Source of the DNA: a virus
IMG/VR virus record: IMGVR_UViG_3300025305_000113
Span: 1 to 26,524 of that record
DNA length: 26,524 bases
Direction: 5' to 3' (one strand)
Each line of letters begins with the position of its first letter. The first letter of the stretch is position 1. Shown in pieces: positions 9,201 to 21,100 of the stretch. The translations under genes were made by a program, and so were the position numbers. Under the pieces are notes generated by a model. The model made no database searches. It had not been told where the DNA came from and saw nothing but the letters and a program-made list of their open reading frames with translations.

Positions 9201-10331
9201 ATATAGTTTTTGCGATAATTCCTCTTGCGACTGAACAACTTGCAATACCTCTGCATATGTGACTACAAATGAGTTAAAAAATCTACCGGACGCAGTATTT
9301 TGATCCTTGTTGGGATAAGTCGAACTGTAATTAGCTATTTCGCCCAGCATGTTTGTTCTATTGTGTTCTCCCAAAATGATCGCTTCCAAGTCTGAGATAT
9401 TTTTGTTTAGAATTGAATCGGAGGCGCGCTCAGCAGAAAACTCTGCGATTGTTGCTTCAAAGGCGGCTTTTAGATCCGTATACCCATAATTATCGGTAGA
9501 ATAAAACTTCCCGTTTATAGACTGCAATACAAATTCAAGGTATGGACTTCCATCTGGTCGGCTATACTGGCTATAATAGCGGGATGCTGTGCTAGCTCCT
9601 TCTAAAACCTGATAATAGGTTATGTTACCAAAAAAACTATTATAAGTTTGACTTGAAACGGTTTTGGCTCTGCCAAACAAAACACCTTCGCTGCCCGGGG
9701 TCATATAAGTATCTGTAAAATTATCGTTTTCGATGTCGTTACGGGGGAGGCCAACCATAGCAAAGAGAAAGAGTTTTTCCACATCCTTTAAGGGAGTGTC
9801 GAATAGGCCGCCGGTATGTTCGACACTGCCGCTATATGTAAATTCACAAGTAATATTAGATATCTCGATGATCTCATTGCCTTCGCCATCGAAAGAATTA
9901 TTTAAGATCAGAATAGCGCCGTCGTCGCCTTCTACAAGGTCCTTTAGCTTATTCTCATATGCAATTTTCGGATTTAGGGATCCGGATCCACCAAGAATAC
10001 CCTCATTCTCTAGCCCCTCTACATAAGGAAACCATTGTAACAAATCAAGAGCCTCGTTTTCTAAGGCTTCGGCCCATTGCGGATCATCCGTGGTAATGTA
10101 TGCATACAGAGTTAAATCTTCAAGATAACTCCTAAAAAATTCTTGGGTGTGGGACTCATCCAAGTGGCGTGGCTTTGTAAATTTAATCGACAAAGTTGCA
10201 GTTATTTTAGCACGGTTATCGTATCCCGAATCGCCGCCGGGTGTATCAACCTCGATCGATTGAATAAAGACTGTCGGGAGTCTCGCGCCGAATGTTTCTG
10301 CTCCAACTACATTTAAGTTTATACTACTCAT
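6291..10331 (-). CDS. Large unknown virion structural protein (1346 aa)
   Basis: The gene starts at a TAATG overlap with the 607-aa gene, with GAGGA at 10341-10345 (9-base spacer). The N-terminus (MSSINLNVVGAETFGARLP, then IEVDTPGGDSGYDNRAKITA) looks like a beta-rich domain; a charged helical stretch lies near residues 475-505 (ADIAEEMAREEVEY), followed by an aromatic stretch GYFFFDYEKAL near 540. Around residues 1165-1185 there is an Arg-rich segment (RAKRRASGNSPTARRSRRA). No domain can be named and no transmembrane or signal sequence is seen. The last roughly 450 residues are encoded by DNA much richer in GC than the rest of the gene, which could mark a recombined or swapped segment. Tail or baseplate membership is inferred from its place between other structural genes. 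Confidence 0.87.
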   Translation of the reverse strand: MSSINLNVVGAETFGARLPTVFIQSIEVDTPGGDSGYDNRAKITATLSIKFTKPRHLDESHTQEFFRSYLEDLTLYAYITTDDPQWAEALENEALDLLQWFPYVEGLENEGILGGSGSLNPKIAYENKLKDLVEGDDGAILILNNSFDGEGNEIIEISNITCEFTYSGSVEHTGGLFDTPLKDVEKLFLFAMVGLPRNDIENDNFTDTYMTPGSEGVLFGRAKTVSSQTYNSFFGNITYYQVLEGASTASRYYSQYSRPDGSPYLEFVLQSINGKFYSTDNYGYTDLKAAFEATIAEFSAERASDSILNKNISDLEAIILGEHNRTNMLGEIANYSSTYPNKDQNTASGRFFNSFVVTYAEVLQVVQSQEELSQKLYLDSLVTDNRQGGLIGTYSAPNPRAESGYMRGTSIVPSEHFIPRRWFQIERKAWSVLPLTDSTVWGSAYISADAMTDSIWGGPEATIAGLSVGETEFSSMIEEFKDHYIEEGYPADIAEEMAREEVEYQLSSGDTGTAGELLGSPTSLEDMEDLNFIVRNKGYFFFDYEKALRTQSAAAQVLNLTKIQQYFRKGIPYEYFFLDFVELQREELYVGMAGVASSASSIKCKIFADFKVDGKYASYDGDLLSHRPPLPRQRRTGLSWEHEHVEAADSFMEAMDVYRFRYLRPVAKSTDLLGTELYSYLKFKNFDVASADRTKRLDGHNDLGVEVSYDGLGPVLDGYRLMCFEFSDLMDDDVAYYNASHEGLADDEDRRENLAALNNIDAESTVYKMKVRCIDFTRYFVEAFYDHCLAVYENYEEYSTVSADICSFNNLTNSYNQFFVDAINEKYADTKPWIEAAYTVVALSDIMFNPEMISEDSLNTKVMNELMKIAPSTGTLESTLNFKETFAEILSYLGPVWMAGGPELSPRNRLRDEAGSGASTDFYNQIDFGGKNLGPIYGDFFPDITGPDSFSPREGAPVIVIPRAAYMGGREDYITNYAGGERKEGTDMTKHSLYAGVVGDTAYSTYDRAELDAAWSDTAGEQMGVSDGKIYISLLSEVDEEGLTHAETTWATETIVTYSANAWVDIINPSESNIVQIAYDEIFLPYSGRDWRARALDLTTGTSTSTYHAGDHALATQETIERRLKERPELDMTMGDVIYSCAGKWAHEILMRSSVDAEINADGTRAKRRASGNSPTARRSRRALVDLLYIINYFYLPEARRRIAEEDTTRYSLVVRIRQNFEGIGLADTGYAAGGLSTVNTHKNIETALELMKDRITAEINDPTNNPTNPVDGSDFEVNVEASRSFVTLGGGAFGGWAYGISAVVSMDDYPGDSNFVSTEAPPWIGHDYSEVETWALIPGGIRIDI

Positions 10332-12154
10332 TAGCTATTGTCCTCACAGTCATCAACATCCGGTTGAAAGTCTCGCAACTCGGTAACATTCTCTGCGGGC
10401 AGGTTGCAGATTTCGGGCGAGGTGGCGCTTCCATAAATATCATAATAAATCTCTTTAAATTTTTCTTGTGCACAATCAAAATCTATATCAACATAATATG
10501 AATTTTTATTGAAAGTATTTGCACACGCACAAGCTATTTTACCATTAGCATCTTTGTCTGTTAAGACATTAAAGAAATAATCAACAGCATCAGTGGTGAG
10601 TTCTGGTTGCTGTACTTCCTCGGGGGTTCCGGAAATCATGAGACCATCTACAATTTGCGGGTTCTCGTTCTTAAAATACTTGCGCTTAAGTTCCGTGCCG
10701 GTGGCGGTGTATCCGCCACTAAAGCCCGTGGGACTGATTCTGGCTGTTGCTGCGGTGGTGGTAATTGTTTGATTTGGGTTTCCTTGGGTCGTATTATTGT
10801 TAGTGAGAGTAATGTTAAAAGGATTATCAAAAGCATAGCCTATAATCTCCGAGATCTGGCTCTCATCTATACTGATTTTTAGATTGTGATTGCCGGTATA
10901 ACACCCGGCCGGATAAAGGTATTTGCATCTGCCTTTTAAAATATCACCTGTGTCATCTTTATCATGATCGGTCGGATACCCTCTGGTTGTAGAGCCATCA
11001 TCTTGGTTGAGCGCAGATAGAAAGTTGAGGACTGTCCCTTGTGTGTTAACACTTCCGCCGTCATATTCATAATTGCTAGATACAACGACTCCAATATTTC
11101 CTGCCGATGGCACTGAGAGTGGTTTAGAATTCGCTATAAATTCAAATGTCTGGCTTGTGATCCCATCGCTAATAGTCACTGTATCGCCGGCGGTGATGGC
11201 TGTGGCGGCAACCGCGATAATAGCTTCTGCTGCAGTTGTAACGCCGGTATCTAATGTCATTTCGAATATTTCAACATCGAAATTTTCTGTTAACAATTCG
11301 GTGTTTAATTCTTCTGCGTATACCATAACATCATCGCGAATCAGTTTAATTGTATTCCCTCCTTTAAAGGGCATAGTTTCGCTTACAAATTCAGACACCG
11401 CAGATGTGTCTAACATAGGAGCGGGGGCGCTTATTAGCTGTGTATAATATGCGGCGACATCAATTTGGGGAATATTGAACTCGGTGACTTCGTTATCGTA
11501 ACTAGCGGACGAAAAGTTGTACTTTGTCGTATCTTTTCTCTGAATATTGCTCATCTCACCTTGGCAAGTTATAAGCTTCCAAGCGGGGGACGCTTGCGTG
11601 TTGTCGCCTTCAAATCTGGCGTCACCGATAGCTGACTCAAAAGAAAGTATTTCTGGCTTTGGAACATATCTTTGTGGGGCAATATCTAAGTCGAACAAGG
11701 AAGGGCGGTAGATACCCGCGAGATCGGTGGTTGGATCTCCTTCAGCCAGGGCTATGATTTCTTCATCGGTCAGTGTCATTCCGTAGGCAAGTCGTCCCAT
11801 GTACATAAAGTCTTCATAAACCGTAGATCCACGCATGGCCGTGAGGGTTCCGCCGGTCGTGGTTGTGCCCGAAAAGCCGAGCATTTCCCCCCCTATAAAA
11901 GTACTCGGAGGGACCGAATTTTCGGCCTCTTCAAAAAGCAAGATGCCTTCTATAAATTGAGTTTCAGTTTTAATTCTTTCGTGAACTTTTGTTTGCACTT
12001 CTTTAAAGCCGCCGTATTCGCTATCATATAGCACGCCAGTATCAAAGAAGGCATAGTACTCCGGCTTCAGTTGACCAACCGAAAGCCGGTGCTTCCCATA
12101 CGGGGTCAATTGAAAATCTATAACTCTTTCTTTTTTATCTAAAAACTTAGCCAT
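10331..12154 (-). CDS. Virion structural protein with LTxxGKxxLSxG N-terminal module (607 aa)
   Basis: The start lies in a TAATG overlap with the 3135-aa gene; the ribosome site is a weak A/G run. Residues 13-44 (DFQLTPYGKHRLSVGQLKPE, then YYAFFDTGVLYD) match the N-terminus of the left-edge protein. Residues about 305-480 look like an inserted beta module: an Ala-rich helix (TTAAEAIIAVAATAI), then AGDTVTISDGITSQTFEF, then NITLTNNNTTQGNPNQTI, a style common in phage fibre and tail proteins. The C-terminus is Cys-rich (ACACA at 541-545, further Cys near 561, 583 and 603; also 410 and 418), suggesting metal binding or disulfides in a mature particle. It ends very acidic (DVDDCEDNS). Exact function unknown; a tail or baseplate role is inferred from context. 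Confidence 0.87.
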   Translation of the reverse strand: MAKFLDKKERVIDFQLTPYGKHRLSVGQLKPEYYAFFDTGVLYDSEYGGFKEVQTKVHERIKTETQFIEGILLFEEAENSVPPSTFIGGEMLGFSGTTTTGGTLTAMRGSTVYEDFMYMGRLAYGMTLTDEEIIALAEGDPTTDLAGIYRPSLFDLDIAPQRYVPKPEILSFESAIGDARFEGDNTQASPAWKLITCQGEMSNIQRKDTTKYNFSSASYDNEVTEFNIPQIDVAAYYTQLISAPAPMLDTSAVSEFVSETMPFKGGNTIKLIRDDVMVYAEELNTELLTENFDVEIFEMTLDTGVTTAAEAIIAVAATAITAGDTVTISDGITSQTFEFIANSKPLSVPSAGNIGVVVSSNYEYDGGSVNTQGTVLNFLSALNQDDGSTTRGYPTDHDKDDTGDILKGRCKYLYPAGCYTGNHNLKISIDESQISEIIGYAFDNPFNITLTNNNTTQGNPNQTITTTAATARISPTGFSGGYTATGTELKRKYFKNENPQIVDGLMISGTPEEVQQPELTTDAVDYFFNVLTDKDANGKIACACANTFNKNSYYVDIDFDCAQEKFKEIYYDIYGSATSPEICNLPAENVTELRDFQPDVDDCEDNS

Positions 12155-15100
12155 TATTTATCTTTTTTCAATAGAATGTCTACATCCATTTTAATTAGTT
12201 CTACGAAAGATAAGTAATCGTAGGGCCAATTAAAGCCAAATTTGTATTCTTTCAACTTGGTGTCTTTATGCTCAATCTGCCTTGTAGACTCATTCGCCTG
12301 ATCTGGGATTAAGTCGTAATAATCTGTTTGTGCTCTCTGTTTGACTTTAAAAACCATCCACCTTAAATTCTCGTTCATCAACACTCTTTCGTTAATCAGT
12401 TCGTTGTCAGCTAAATTGTGAGATATTGAAGAATTTTGAAATGTTAATTTATCACAATCTCTAGGAGATAGGTTCTGCCATATATATGACAAATCATCTC
12501 TGTCAAACTCATATTTGAATTCGAAGACATACATTGCGATAGGATCAACCTCTTTGTTATTCAAAAAGTCAAACTCTGGCGGGAACACATACTTTTCCAT
12601 TGATTGTCTCAGTCTTCTGAGTGATTCGCCGGCAGCACTTAAACTATCTCCTTCTGCTGAGCCCTCTGCTTCTTCTCTGGTTGCTCCGAAGCGCCTTTTC
12701 GGGATAGACACAAACCTCTTGCGCGTTTGTCTCAGCTTTGAGGTTCTGGGGATTTTGGACTTTTCGTGCTGTTCCACCGGATCAAGCATATAAGGTATTG
12801 CCACCACCGCTTCGTGAACCGCAAAGCTTTCTTTAATTTGTCCGAGTTTCGTGCTTGAATTTGTTTTGTCAAACCCACACAACGAAGATAACGAGCGAAT
12901 ATTTTTATAAAGATTCGCCCTCTTTTCCATAGAATCACCGCTGGTGCCGCCGGCGCCATTGTACGGTGTCAGGGCCACGGAGTTCACCAAATAATGACTA
13001 CGAAGCCACTCACCGGGAATATCGGTAATTTCTAAAAATATTCCCGTATTTAGATCATCCGGGATAACTCCGAATTGATGCCACATGCCCCGCGGGACAG
13101 AGGCTGAGCCATATGTTGGAAGTGTTAGAGTACCGCTAGCAGCAGTAATCCCGTGCACACCTTGGTCATTAAAATTAAGCATAGGCGTTTCCCACTTGGG
13201 CTGAATAATCCACTTGCTACCTACTGGTTTGTTTGTATTCTTGAGGACCCTTCCGAACTTATCTGTCTCTTGCTCTAAGACGCGCTGAGTTCCAAATAAT
13301 TTAACACTAGAGGTTAATTGCATCGAGTTGACATTAATTCTTTTTCCATCGTAAATCGATGGGACTGTCTGATCGTTGTCGGGGGTTACCCCTCCAAACC
13401 CGGCAAACTGAGTTTGTTCGACTGGGATTAGCACTGGCATCGAAGCTGTTAGCACTTTTGAACCCAGCTGCCTATTTTCGCCGGCGTCAAACCTCCAACA
13501 AACAACCTTCATTTCGTTTAGAATTCGGTTTAAACTATATACTTGAGTTGTTTTGCTGTCGGAATCTGTGATCTCTGGTCTAAAGATTAAATCGGCCCAT
13601 GCTTCACCATCATAATAAGGCGGTGTAAACGCTGGGTTGTAACCACTAAAACTATCTCGGGCAGCTTTATCGAAAGGGGCCGCTGCCGCATTTGAACCCG
13701 TTGGTCTTCCAGCGCATGACGGACCAAACGCAGTGGGGCGGCTGTACATTGTAAATGTTTCTTTGAACTTAGGATTGCGCATTGGATCTTGAGGTATCGG
13801 ATATTGGCCGGCGGAAGCAGTGCCAGCTACAGTCCGGATACCACCATTGACCCCATAGTAGCCGGCGCCCTTTGTCTGACCATATGAGTCGTATTCATGC
13901 TCATAGGTTCTGGCGCCGTTATGTGACTTTCGAAGTTTAACTCTCGCCATATAAAGCGGCCTATCGTCTTCAAAGTTACTATCTGGGGAAAACTGCAGGT
14001 CATCGAGGACCGTGTTAGATTCAAGTCGCGTTATTCCCGCTCCTTGAAGAAAGAACTCGCCGCATGCTCCAAAGAAATTACGAGCCATAAGTGTGTAAAC
14101 ACCATCTGCGTTATCTGAATAGGAGGCGGTAATACATTCCTTGTTGTACACAAGATCAGGCCCTTCGTCGTGGTTATTCCAGTTCCAATCTAGGCTCATC
14201 GAGGGATGGCTTTCCATGTCTATAAAGTCAGTATTGAGCACATATTTTTGTGGGTCGACAATTGCTTCGAACGGAATTCTCTTGTCCCAATATTGACCGC
14301 CCATATAAACTCCGGAACCATCGATATACATAGCCTGTGTGGCGTTTCCAGTAATAGAAAGGGCATAGTTGTGAGTAGATGCTGACAAATTTGTACCATA
14401 CGCTCTTCTCATACGCTTAGACGGGTTTGAAACAATGGGGTAATCAACTGCAATTCCCGATTTAATGGAATTATACAAAATTCCGGGAGAAATGAGGGGG
14501 TCAAGCAGGAATTTTAATATTCCGCCGGCGCGTAGGCTCAGATTGCCATTCTCGTTTGTGTATGTCGTGAGGCCCGTTTCGCTTCCCGAGTGACCCATTG
14601 TAAAGGATTTCCCAAACGAATCACCAAATTGAGCAGCAAGATCGACCGACCTTTGGGCCGGATAAAAGCCTTTATATGGATTATATTTGATTGCAGCATC
14701 ACAAGAGAGCTTAATCTCTTTTGCATTTAAAAGACTTTCCCTCTTAATTCCTAAGAAGTTTTCAAGGAAATCGGAATTAGAATAGTCTTTATAGAAATTT
14801 GTATCAGCACTAGAACTAGTGGTTCCCACAATTTCAAAGAAATTAGTCTTCGATTTGTTGTTAATGCCGTACTTGTAATAATCTTTAATGTGTTCGCTCA
14901 TTCTATATTCGGGAACAACAGCATATCCTTTCGCCAACAATCTATTATTTGCATCAAAAGCATCATAGCTGTCGTGCCAAGGATTCGAAGCGGTTGCCTG
15001 AAATACGGATGACGACCCGCTTTTGATTACTATTCCAGCCTGTGTTGGTGCTTCCCATGCGGCTTCGCCCGCAAAAACTTCAATCTGGTGTGCCGCGGCG

Positions 15101-18100
15101 AACGAACCAGTCCACGAACCGGTTTCAGCTATCTTAACGCCAGAAGGAGAAACTACCGAATTTGGTGAACTTAAGTCGTGCTTTCTCGCATAAAGCGGCG
15201 CCGGCGCCAACAAGGAAAATTTTCCTGATTCAGCCCAGAGAGTGAAATAAGCGAAATAAGTATTTTGTAGCGTGCCACCCTTTGGAATTGTAAGGTTGAA
15301 GGCTGCAGCGCCAGTTAGGGGTACAAAGGGAGTCCTATTTACATAATTTTCCGGGATAAGAACATTGAGGTCTGAGGCGCCTTTAGTGCCGCTAACAAAC
15401 GAGCGCGTCAAGAAGTTATTTGGCGCATCCAAAACCCAGCAGCTTTTACTGACTGGATACTTAAACATAGAGCTTGAAAGAGTGCCTCCTTTCGTATTTC
15501 TATCGGCCCTAGAATTACGCCAGAATTTATTATCATATCCAACGCGGCGGCTCGAAAAGGGGCCAAATTCGTTTTTTGTTGTGGGAAATATATTTTGTCG
15601 ATATAAGAGCCAATTTACAGTACTGTCAGTCTTACCTGTGCTGGTCGACCACATCCTCAGAATATCCCTATATGGCTCCTCGACATGATGTAAGTTTTTC
15701 TCAGCATAGTTGTTAAGTTCAAGCTCGTTGAAAAATAACCTTTCATTTGTGTTGGTAAACTTAAGAGTAACATTTTCATTTGTAATTTTTGGGCCGTTCG
15801 GGGTCAAAACATCAAAATTAATATATGAATTCCTACCTTTAAGAGACAGCGGCCGCAAGACATAAGTGCTTAAAGCCGAATCACTTCCTGTTGCTATCGT
15901 AAGCTGATTTAATTTTCTATCGTTCACGAGGATTTTATTATCATTTTGGTGGAACTTATTCCATCCCCAGCCGTATGTGGCGCCGCGAGAAGTCAATAAT
16001 TGATTTAGATAATTTGTGTTCGGGGCTGTGCCCACCAAATCTGTATTGGTGTAGTTGCTAACATTTACTGCCGCGGGAAAACCAATAGTGTTACTGCTCG
16101 CGCTAATGGGATCGACAATGATCACACTCAAATCGTGTGTCGGCTGTGCAAATGCTCCAATAGTTGCATTCGAACTACTAACAAACTCCCAATAGTATTC
16201 TAGGCCCGCGGAGGAAGTTCGGTAAAGATTGCGGCCGGGGCTGTTCGTCCTTTGGTAGCCTGCATATCTGATGTCTGAAACATTTAGCACCGATTTCGAC
16301 AACCATTGATATTGCCTATCTGATTGTGGAATCGGTCTTTGAATATTCAGGTTGTCGAATAGAGAACTTGTAGTAAATGTTGAATTATCTACATTGGTAG
16401 GCTTGATTAATTGTCTAGTATTTCTTTGCGTTTTGTGGAATGCCGGCAATTCATCAGCGGTTGCGCCGGGAGTAATTACAAAAACGGAATCTCGGCCGAA
16501 CCTGCCGGCATGCCGGGCGGTGTGTGAAACAAGGCCGTAGTCTTTGCCGTGGATGTCGCTTACTCTCATAGTAGAGGGAGTGCCACCATGAGCCTCGGAA
16601 ATGCTGCCTGTGGGACCCTGAGACGGCTTTAATACCGTGAGATTTCTGTAGGGTATAGAGTTGTATGGTGAGAATTCGGACGCTTTAAAATCTTGGTACC
16701 CTCTAGTTTGGACCTCGATGCCGCCGGGGGCAGAGAACTTAGTGACAATAATAGTATTATTGTTGGTGTTGTCCAAATAGGAGGTGTTGTAATCATCTAT
16801 GAACTGAGCGTGTAGTTGTTCACCGCGATGGATGTCTAGCAGGGTTCTAACATTTGTTGTGCTATTAACTTCGGTCGCTCTGGCCGGCAGAGTGGGTTGG
16901 TTGTCAATAAACGCCCGGGCATTGTTCTGCGCTCCGAAAGAGTGCACAACCTCGTATTGTTTGTCGTAGTTGCCCGGAACGGTTTTGTTGTTGCTCGTTC
17001 TGCTAATGTTCTTGATATTGACAGGTCTCTTCGCCACAAAGTCGCGATATAGATAAGCCTTTTCGTGATATGGATACGGATATGGAATAACTCCAGCAGG
17101 AGGATCGTATCCCGACGGCGGATAGTCTGCGCCGACGACGCCGATTGCGCCAGAAGGAATAAGGTCACACGATCCCAATAAAATTCTCCAAGCTTCGGGC
17201 CGATTGTTCTGCTGGTCGGTGCCGGTGTTCAAGTCAATATGTCGGGATTGATGACCTCCAACAACATCGTTAGTAAAGGGTCCCTGCATTGGTACCTCTA
17301 GTTGATCGCCGTAGACATCGTTGTGGACATTCGTGATCATCAAATTATCAGCTACTCTTGATATGACTTCCGCGTTGTACCCATTTCCAACCTCAACGCT
17401 AGCGCTGTAAACATTAAACGGGAATGCCATACCAGATTTGACATTCTTGTACCCAAGGCCAAGCTCCCAGTCGCGACCGGTTTGAACCTTGAATGTCTTT
17501 TTCTTTTTAACGATCATCTCACCGGGTTGGGTGGGATTTCTATAGACCGGAATCTGGGTTGATTCGCTGACAAAACCGACCATGACATTTAATGGCACAA
17601 AACCACCGCCATCATGGTTAATCGGACCAGCCGGCTTGACTATCGAGGCGGCAAAATCAAAGTTTTTGTTACTTTCAAAGTTAGTACCGCCTTTAATATT
17701 TCTAGTTAAAACCTTGTTGCTGTTGATTATTCTACCATTTTGGGCATCTTCCATGGCCATGGTGAAGTTGAACGGCCGGGTACCCGTTCTTTTACGAAAG
17801 TTAGAGGGCGTATAATTTGTGCCGTCGAGATTTGTTAAAGTTGGTGATGCGGCGGCCGCCGAATTGTGGGGTACTGAATATATTATATTCCTAAATGTAT
17901 TTCTTTGCGCATCGATATTAGCATCTCCAGAACTAATTTCGGCGGCGGCGCGATTGGCGCGGGAAGCCCAGAATTCTATGTTGGTTTGTGTATTACGCGA
18001 GGCATTATTCTCTGGGCTTGCTGAGTTCGCGTAAGAAAAGGCCATGGCTTCGGTTTCGGTGCTAGTGCCCTCCGGCAGTACTCTCTCTAAATCAAATTTA

Positions 18101-21100
18101 TTAGAGTCCAGGATATTGATCCTGTTTTGATATTTGTTTCTTTCAAGGACATGGCTTTCGACAACATTTTGAATATCGTTTACATATTCACTAGAAGCAG
18201 GAACTAGTTGAGAGATTATTGTCGTTATTGCGTCATCAAACCATTTATAGTATTCTGTATATTTTTCTACAGTTGTGACACTTGTTACTCTTCGGAAAAA
18301 CTGTTCTCTTAATTTTTCCATATCTTTATATCGATCGCGGTAATAATGAACTGGGTGACCCACAACATCATTAAAGTCTATGACTCCTGCGAAGAAGTCT
18401 AACATCTCCTCTGATATTGCATTATAAAGACTCTTCTCTATCGAGTAAACAAAGTTTGGAACTATCTCTTCTCTTCGTAAATTGGGCGTTAAATCATCAG
18501 TATCACTAAAAATCTGAACCATATCAGAAGATACGGGACGCTCTGGATCGACGAATTTATAGATATTAATGCTTTGTTTTTTGGCGGCTTTGGTTGAAGA
18601 AGCCGGGAAACCATAGCCGTATCCCGTATATTGATAACCAGAGATGCCACCCGTCCAGCCACTGGATGATATATCCGTGTGGGAACCCGAGCTAAAATCT
18701 TGTACCTTGAATCTCCCGGAAGAATCAGAGCCGGTTACATTCCTGAAATTCCAGTTGAAGGCCAGTGTATCATGGCCCAAGGTCTCCACATATTTATTTG
18801 TGCTATCTTGTAAATTGGCCAGCGGGCTTATTGGTTGAATAGAACCTGAGAGTCCAACATTTTCTAAGTCTAATGCATGCTGCTGCAGGTCAGTATCTTG
18901 TAAGTATTTTGTCCAGTATGCCACCGAAGAAACTAATACATCGCTCTTATAACTAACGGAGCCGGTCACATTTACTCTGTCAGCGCCGGCATATGCTCTC
19001 TTGGCAGACTCTATGAATCCTTTGCCGGCACGAGTTGTGACAGTGGCAGATTGTGTGAAAGAATTAAACAAGTCGGTCGTGATGGCATTGTAGCCAGAAA
19101 AGATGACCTCATATCTATGTTTGCGATTATTGGCAAGATCATCAATATTTCCACTGACGAATGTATCAAGTGGGTAATTTTGTGGTTTTACTCTGACCGA
19201 AAGGTTCCAACCATTGTTGTCGTAAACATCATTGTAGACTGTGCTCGTCAGCGTAACAGACTTCAATGTGGTTGGATCCCAATAAATAAGCTTAAAATGG
19301 CCGCCTTTTGATTGATTCTCGTCGCGAACAAAATATACCTTAAAATTACCATAATCAACATTAGCGGCCAATTTTGTAGTGTCTGTTCCTTGCGAAGATG
19401 TCGCGGCAGTACCGTCAACAGTGACTATTCCAAACAGGGAAATCTCATCATATTCGGAAGATTGTCTATTGTTTACATGTTGTGTTGGTTCATAATTCGG
19501 AAAAACGATATTTGATTCATATGTAAACCCATAACCATACTGCTTAACGCTGCCCGTTACTGAACCTAAAATGATGGCGCTGTCTACATCGGCATATGAA
19601 ACTTTCTTTTGGAAAACAACAGCATCGCTGTTCTGGTCAATTCCAAAGTTGGCACAATTTTTCTTAAGCAATTGTTGCTCAAGATTATTTTTTAAATTGA
19701 ATTCTGTGTTGTGAGAATTAATCCTAAGTGCCAACAAGTTATCATTAACATTAAAACATTTCAAGACATTTCTAATGGCCTGCTCTGTGCCTTTCGCTTT
19801 ATAAATTTCCGTTAAATTGTTGTAAAGGTTCTGATAAATCAGGTTCTTAGCCTCATACAAATCGTTCTCAAAAATGGTTTTATCAGAACGGTTCATGAAT
19901 TTTTCAAGCACCGTAGAGTCGATGAAAATTTCTGGAGAATAAAGTCCGAGGGATTGCGGCAGGTGCTCAGCAAAAGAAACCGGTTTGAAACTGCCGCTGG
20001 TATATGTCTGGTTTCTCAGTTTCGGTAAGTCTGTGATCTGGGAGTACAATTTATCAAAGTATGTACCCATTATATGCGTGATGTATTTTAAATCGGAATT
20101 CTCATTATCTGCATTCTCGTCAAGAATCCAGCTGGGAACTAAATTCATAAATGCCGAATTGTTGCTATAATCATAAGACGAGCCAGAAGTAAGCAATCTA
20201 TTCTGCAAACTAATATAGTCCGGATGATTTGTTCTGATAATCGGATCTAAGAATTCTTTGGTGGCGGCTGATGCTGAAACAATTGCGGAACCCGTGTTTC
20301 GAGCACCAGCAGTATATCCAGTCCAAACACCGTTTGTGACACGGCCGGCATAGTCTAATACAATACTATCTGTCGCTGTATCTGTCGTAATCCCTTCGTT
20401 GAATTTGTAGTACACGCCGAGGGTCGTGTTCGAAATATCACTATTGGAGCCTCCGCGTACTTGATCAAACCAGTTGTCTCCAATCTCTTTAGAGGTTCGT
20501 GCGCTCTTCCAAAATCTAAATTCGTCTAAAGAGCCAGATAATCTACCCCAGCCGGCCAGCGCGGAAGAGCCTGAAGGTGCAGTGACAAGCGCCCCAATTC
20601 GGCCGACAAGATTTTTTTCGTAAAGAGGGCCGAAGGTTGCGCCATAGCTGGCTGTTGCGTTTCTGTGGCCGTTAATATAAAGCGAAGCTGTGCCCGACGA
20701 GAGCACAACTGCATAGTGGCCCCAGCTTGAGAATTCACTTGGGCTAAAATTACCAAGCTGTACAGAATTCACGGCTGTAGAGCCCGAAGCAATGCTAATT
20801 CTAAAGGGTTTCTCGTTGGAACTGCTGCCAGTCACCTCTATCGTCATTCTTCCGTATTGTGCGCTAGATGAAAGCTCATTATTCCATAAGTCAAAAATAA
20901 CTTGTCTTTGCGAAGCATACGAGCCAGTTTTTAACCAAAATTCGACCGTCACCCCGTCATTAAAGTTAGATCTTAAATTAGATGTTCTAGTACCGGAGCC
21001 GTAATCTGATGGTAGTTTGGCGCTCGTGTAGATTGTTTCATCATATATATTAGAGTAGTTGTACTTATTGTCTGCAGGACTCGGCATTAAGTCTTTAAGA

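Noticed and set aside
12156-12175. Possible slippery A-run (AAAAAAG) at the end of the 3135-aa gene that could extend it
   Set aside because: A -1 shift after the A-run reads AGA then TAA, so it stops at once and gives no fusion with the 607-aa gene. The TAATG coupling explains the junction better.
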